Source: Chloroflexota bacterium
GTDB lineage: Bacteria > Chloroflexota > Dehalococcoidia > DSTF01 > RBG-16-68-14
DNA: 5,049 bases
Direction of reading: 5' to 3'
Assembly (NCBI GenBank): GCA_022561355.1
Contig: JADFRJ010000186.1
Span: 1 to 5,049 of the forward strand
Shown here: piece by piece, positions 4,874-5,049 of the stretch
Numbering within the stretch: the stretch's first letter is position 1
Layout of the letters: each line of letters starts with the position of its first letter
Made by a program: the position numbers and the translations under genes
Notes under the pieces: model-generated
What the model was told of the DNA's origin: nothing
Seen by the model: only the letters and a program-made list of their open reading frames with translations
Database searches by the model: none

Positions 4874-5049
4874 CACGACTCCTCGCTTTCCTCTTCGTCT
4901 GGCTTCTCTACGGTGAGGGTGAGTCCATCGACTTCGGTGACGACGACGTCCTCCCCCTCCTCGATTGTTCCTCCGCCGGTATGCGCCCGCCAGCGAGCGC
5001 CGTCTAGGAAGACAGTGCCCTCCGGGTTCAGCACGGATCTAGCCACGGC
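4873..5049 (-). CDS. nfeD: NfeD family protein, C-terminal OB-fold domain (partial)
   Basis: The minus strand entering from the right edge encodes 58 residues ending at TGA 4875-4873. The stretch EGTVFLDGARWRAHTG, then GTIEEGEDVVVTEVDGLTLTVEK, matches the small beta-barrel (OB-fold) that ends NfeD proteins: a G-x-V-x-L-x-G-x-x-W-x-A pattern, then I-x-x-G-x-x-V-x-V-x-x-V-D-G-L-x-L. A short acidic tail (DEEESEES) follows. NfeD proteins are membrane proteins whose genes pair with slipin/stomatin genes, and some longer forms are proteases acting on stomatin. The transmembrane or protease part lies outside the window, so short and long forms cannot be distinguished. The gene is immediately followed by the broken slipin start with a one-base overlap, showing the original operon order. 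Confidence 0.85.
   Translation of the reverse strand, partial: AVARSVLNPEGTVFLDGARWRAHTGGGTIEEGEDVVVTEVDGLTLTVEKPDEEESEES

Overview
This is high-GC bacterial chromosomal DNA. Housekeeping genes flank a compact, lower-GC insert that looks like a two-gene restriction-modification (R-M) module. By hand count, one 60-base line inside birA is about 67% GC. Two 60-base lines inside the insert are about 50% and 55%. High GC, several starts with no Shine-Dalgarno (SD) sequence, and a possible leaderless birA start fit an actinobacterial or Chloroflexi-like lineage. No taxonomic marker settles this.

Layout, left to right: (1) the last 33 codons of an unidentified plus-strand gene; (2) smpB, the tmRNA-binding ribosome-rescue protein; (3) nine bases later, an aminoglycoside/choline-type phosphotransferase-fold kinase; (4) a roughly 180-base promoter-to-terminator unit. 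It has a sigma70-type promoter at the end of the kinase gene, a 23-codon mini-ORF behind an exceptionally long SD, several potential RNA stems and a strong terminator; (5) birA, a biotin-protein ligase without a DNA-binding domain; (6) the insert, holding an SPPY-type DNA methyltransferase and a protein with a putative PD-(D/E)XK-like nuclease core, joined by a tight stop/start arrangement; (7) on the minus strand, the first 34 codons of a slipin (stomatin/SPFH) gene with an in-frame stop, then the C-terminal domain of NfeD running off the window. nfeD and slipin normally form an operon, and their TGATG overlap is preserved here.

The slipin reading frame loses its family resemblance about 50 bases past the nuclease stop. 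The simplest reading is that the R-M module replaced, or was inserted into, the slipin body between convergent birA and slipin-nfeD. The most notable items are this scar, the divergent methyltransferase-nuclease pair, and the structured mini-ORF transcript upstream of birA. No rRNA, tRNA, tmRNA, CRISPR array, transposase or integrase gene was seen.
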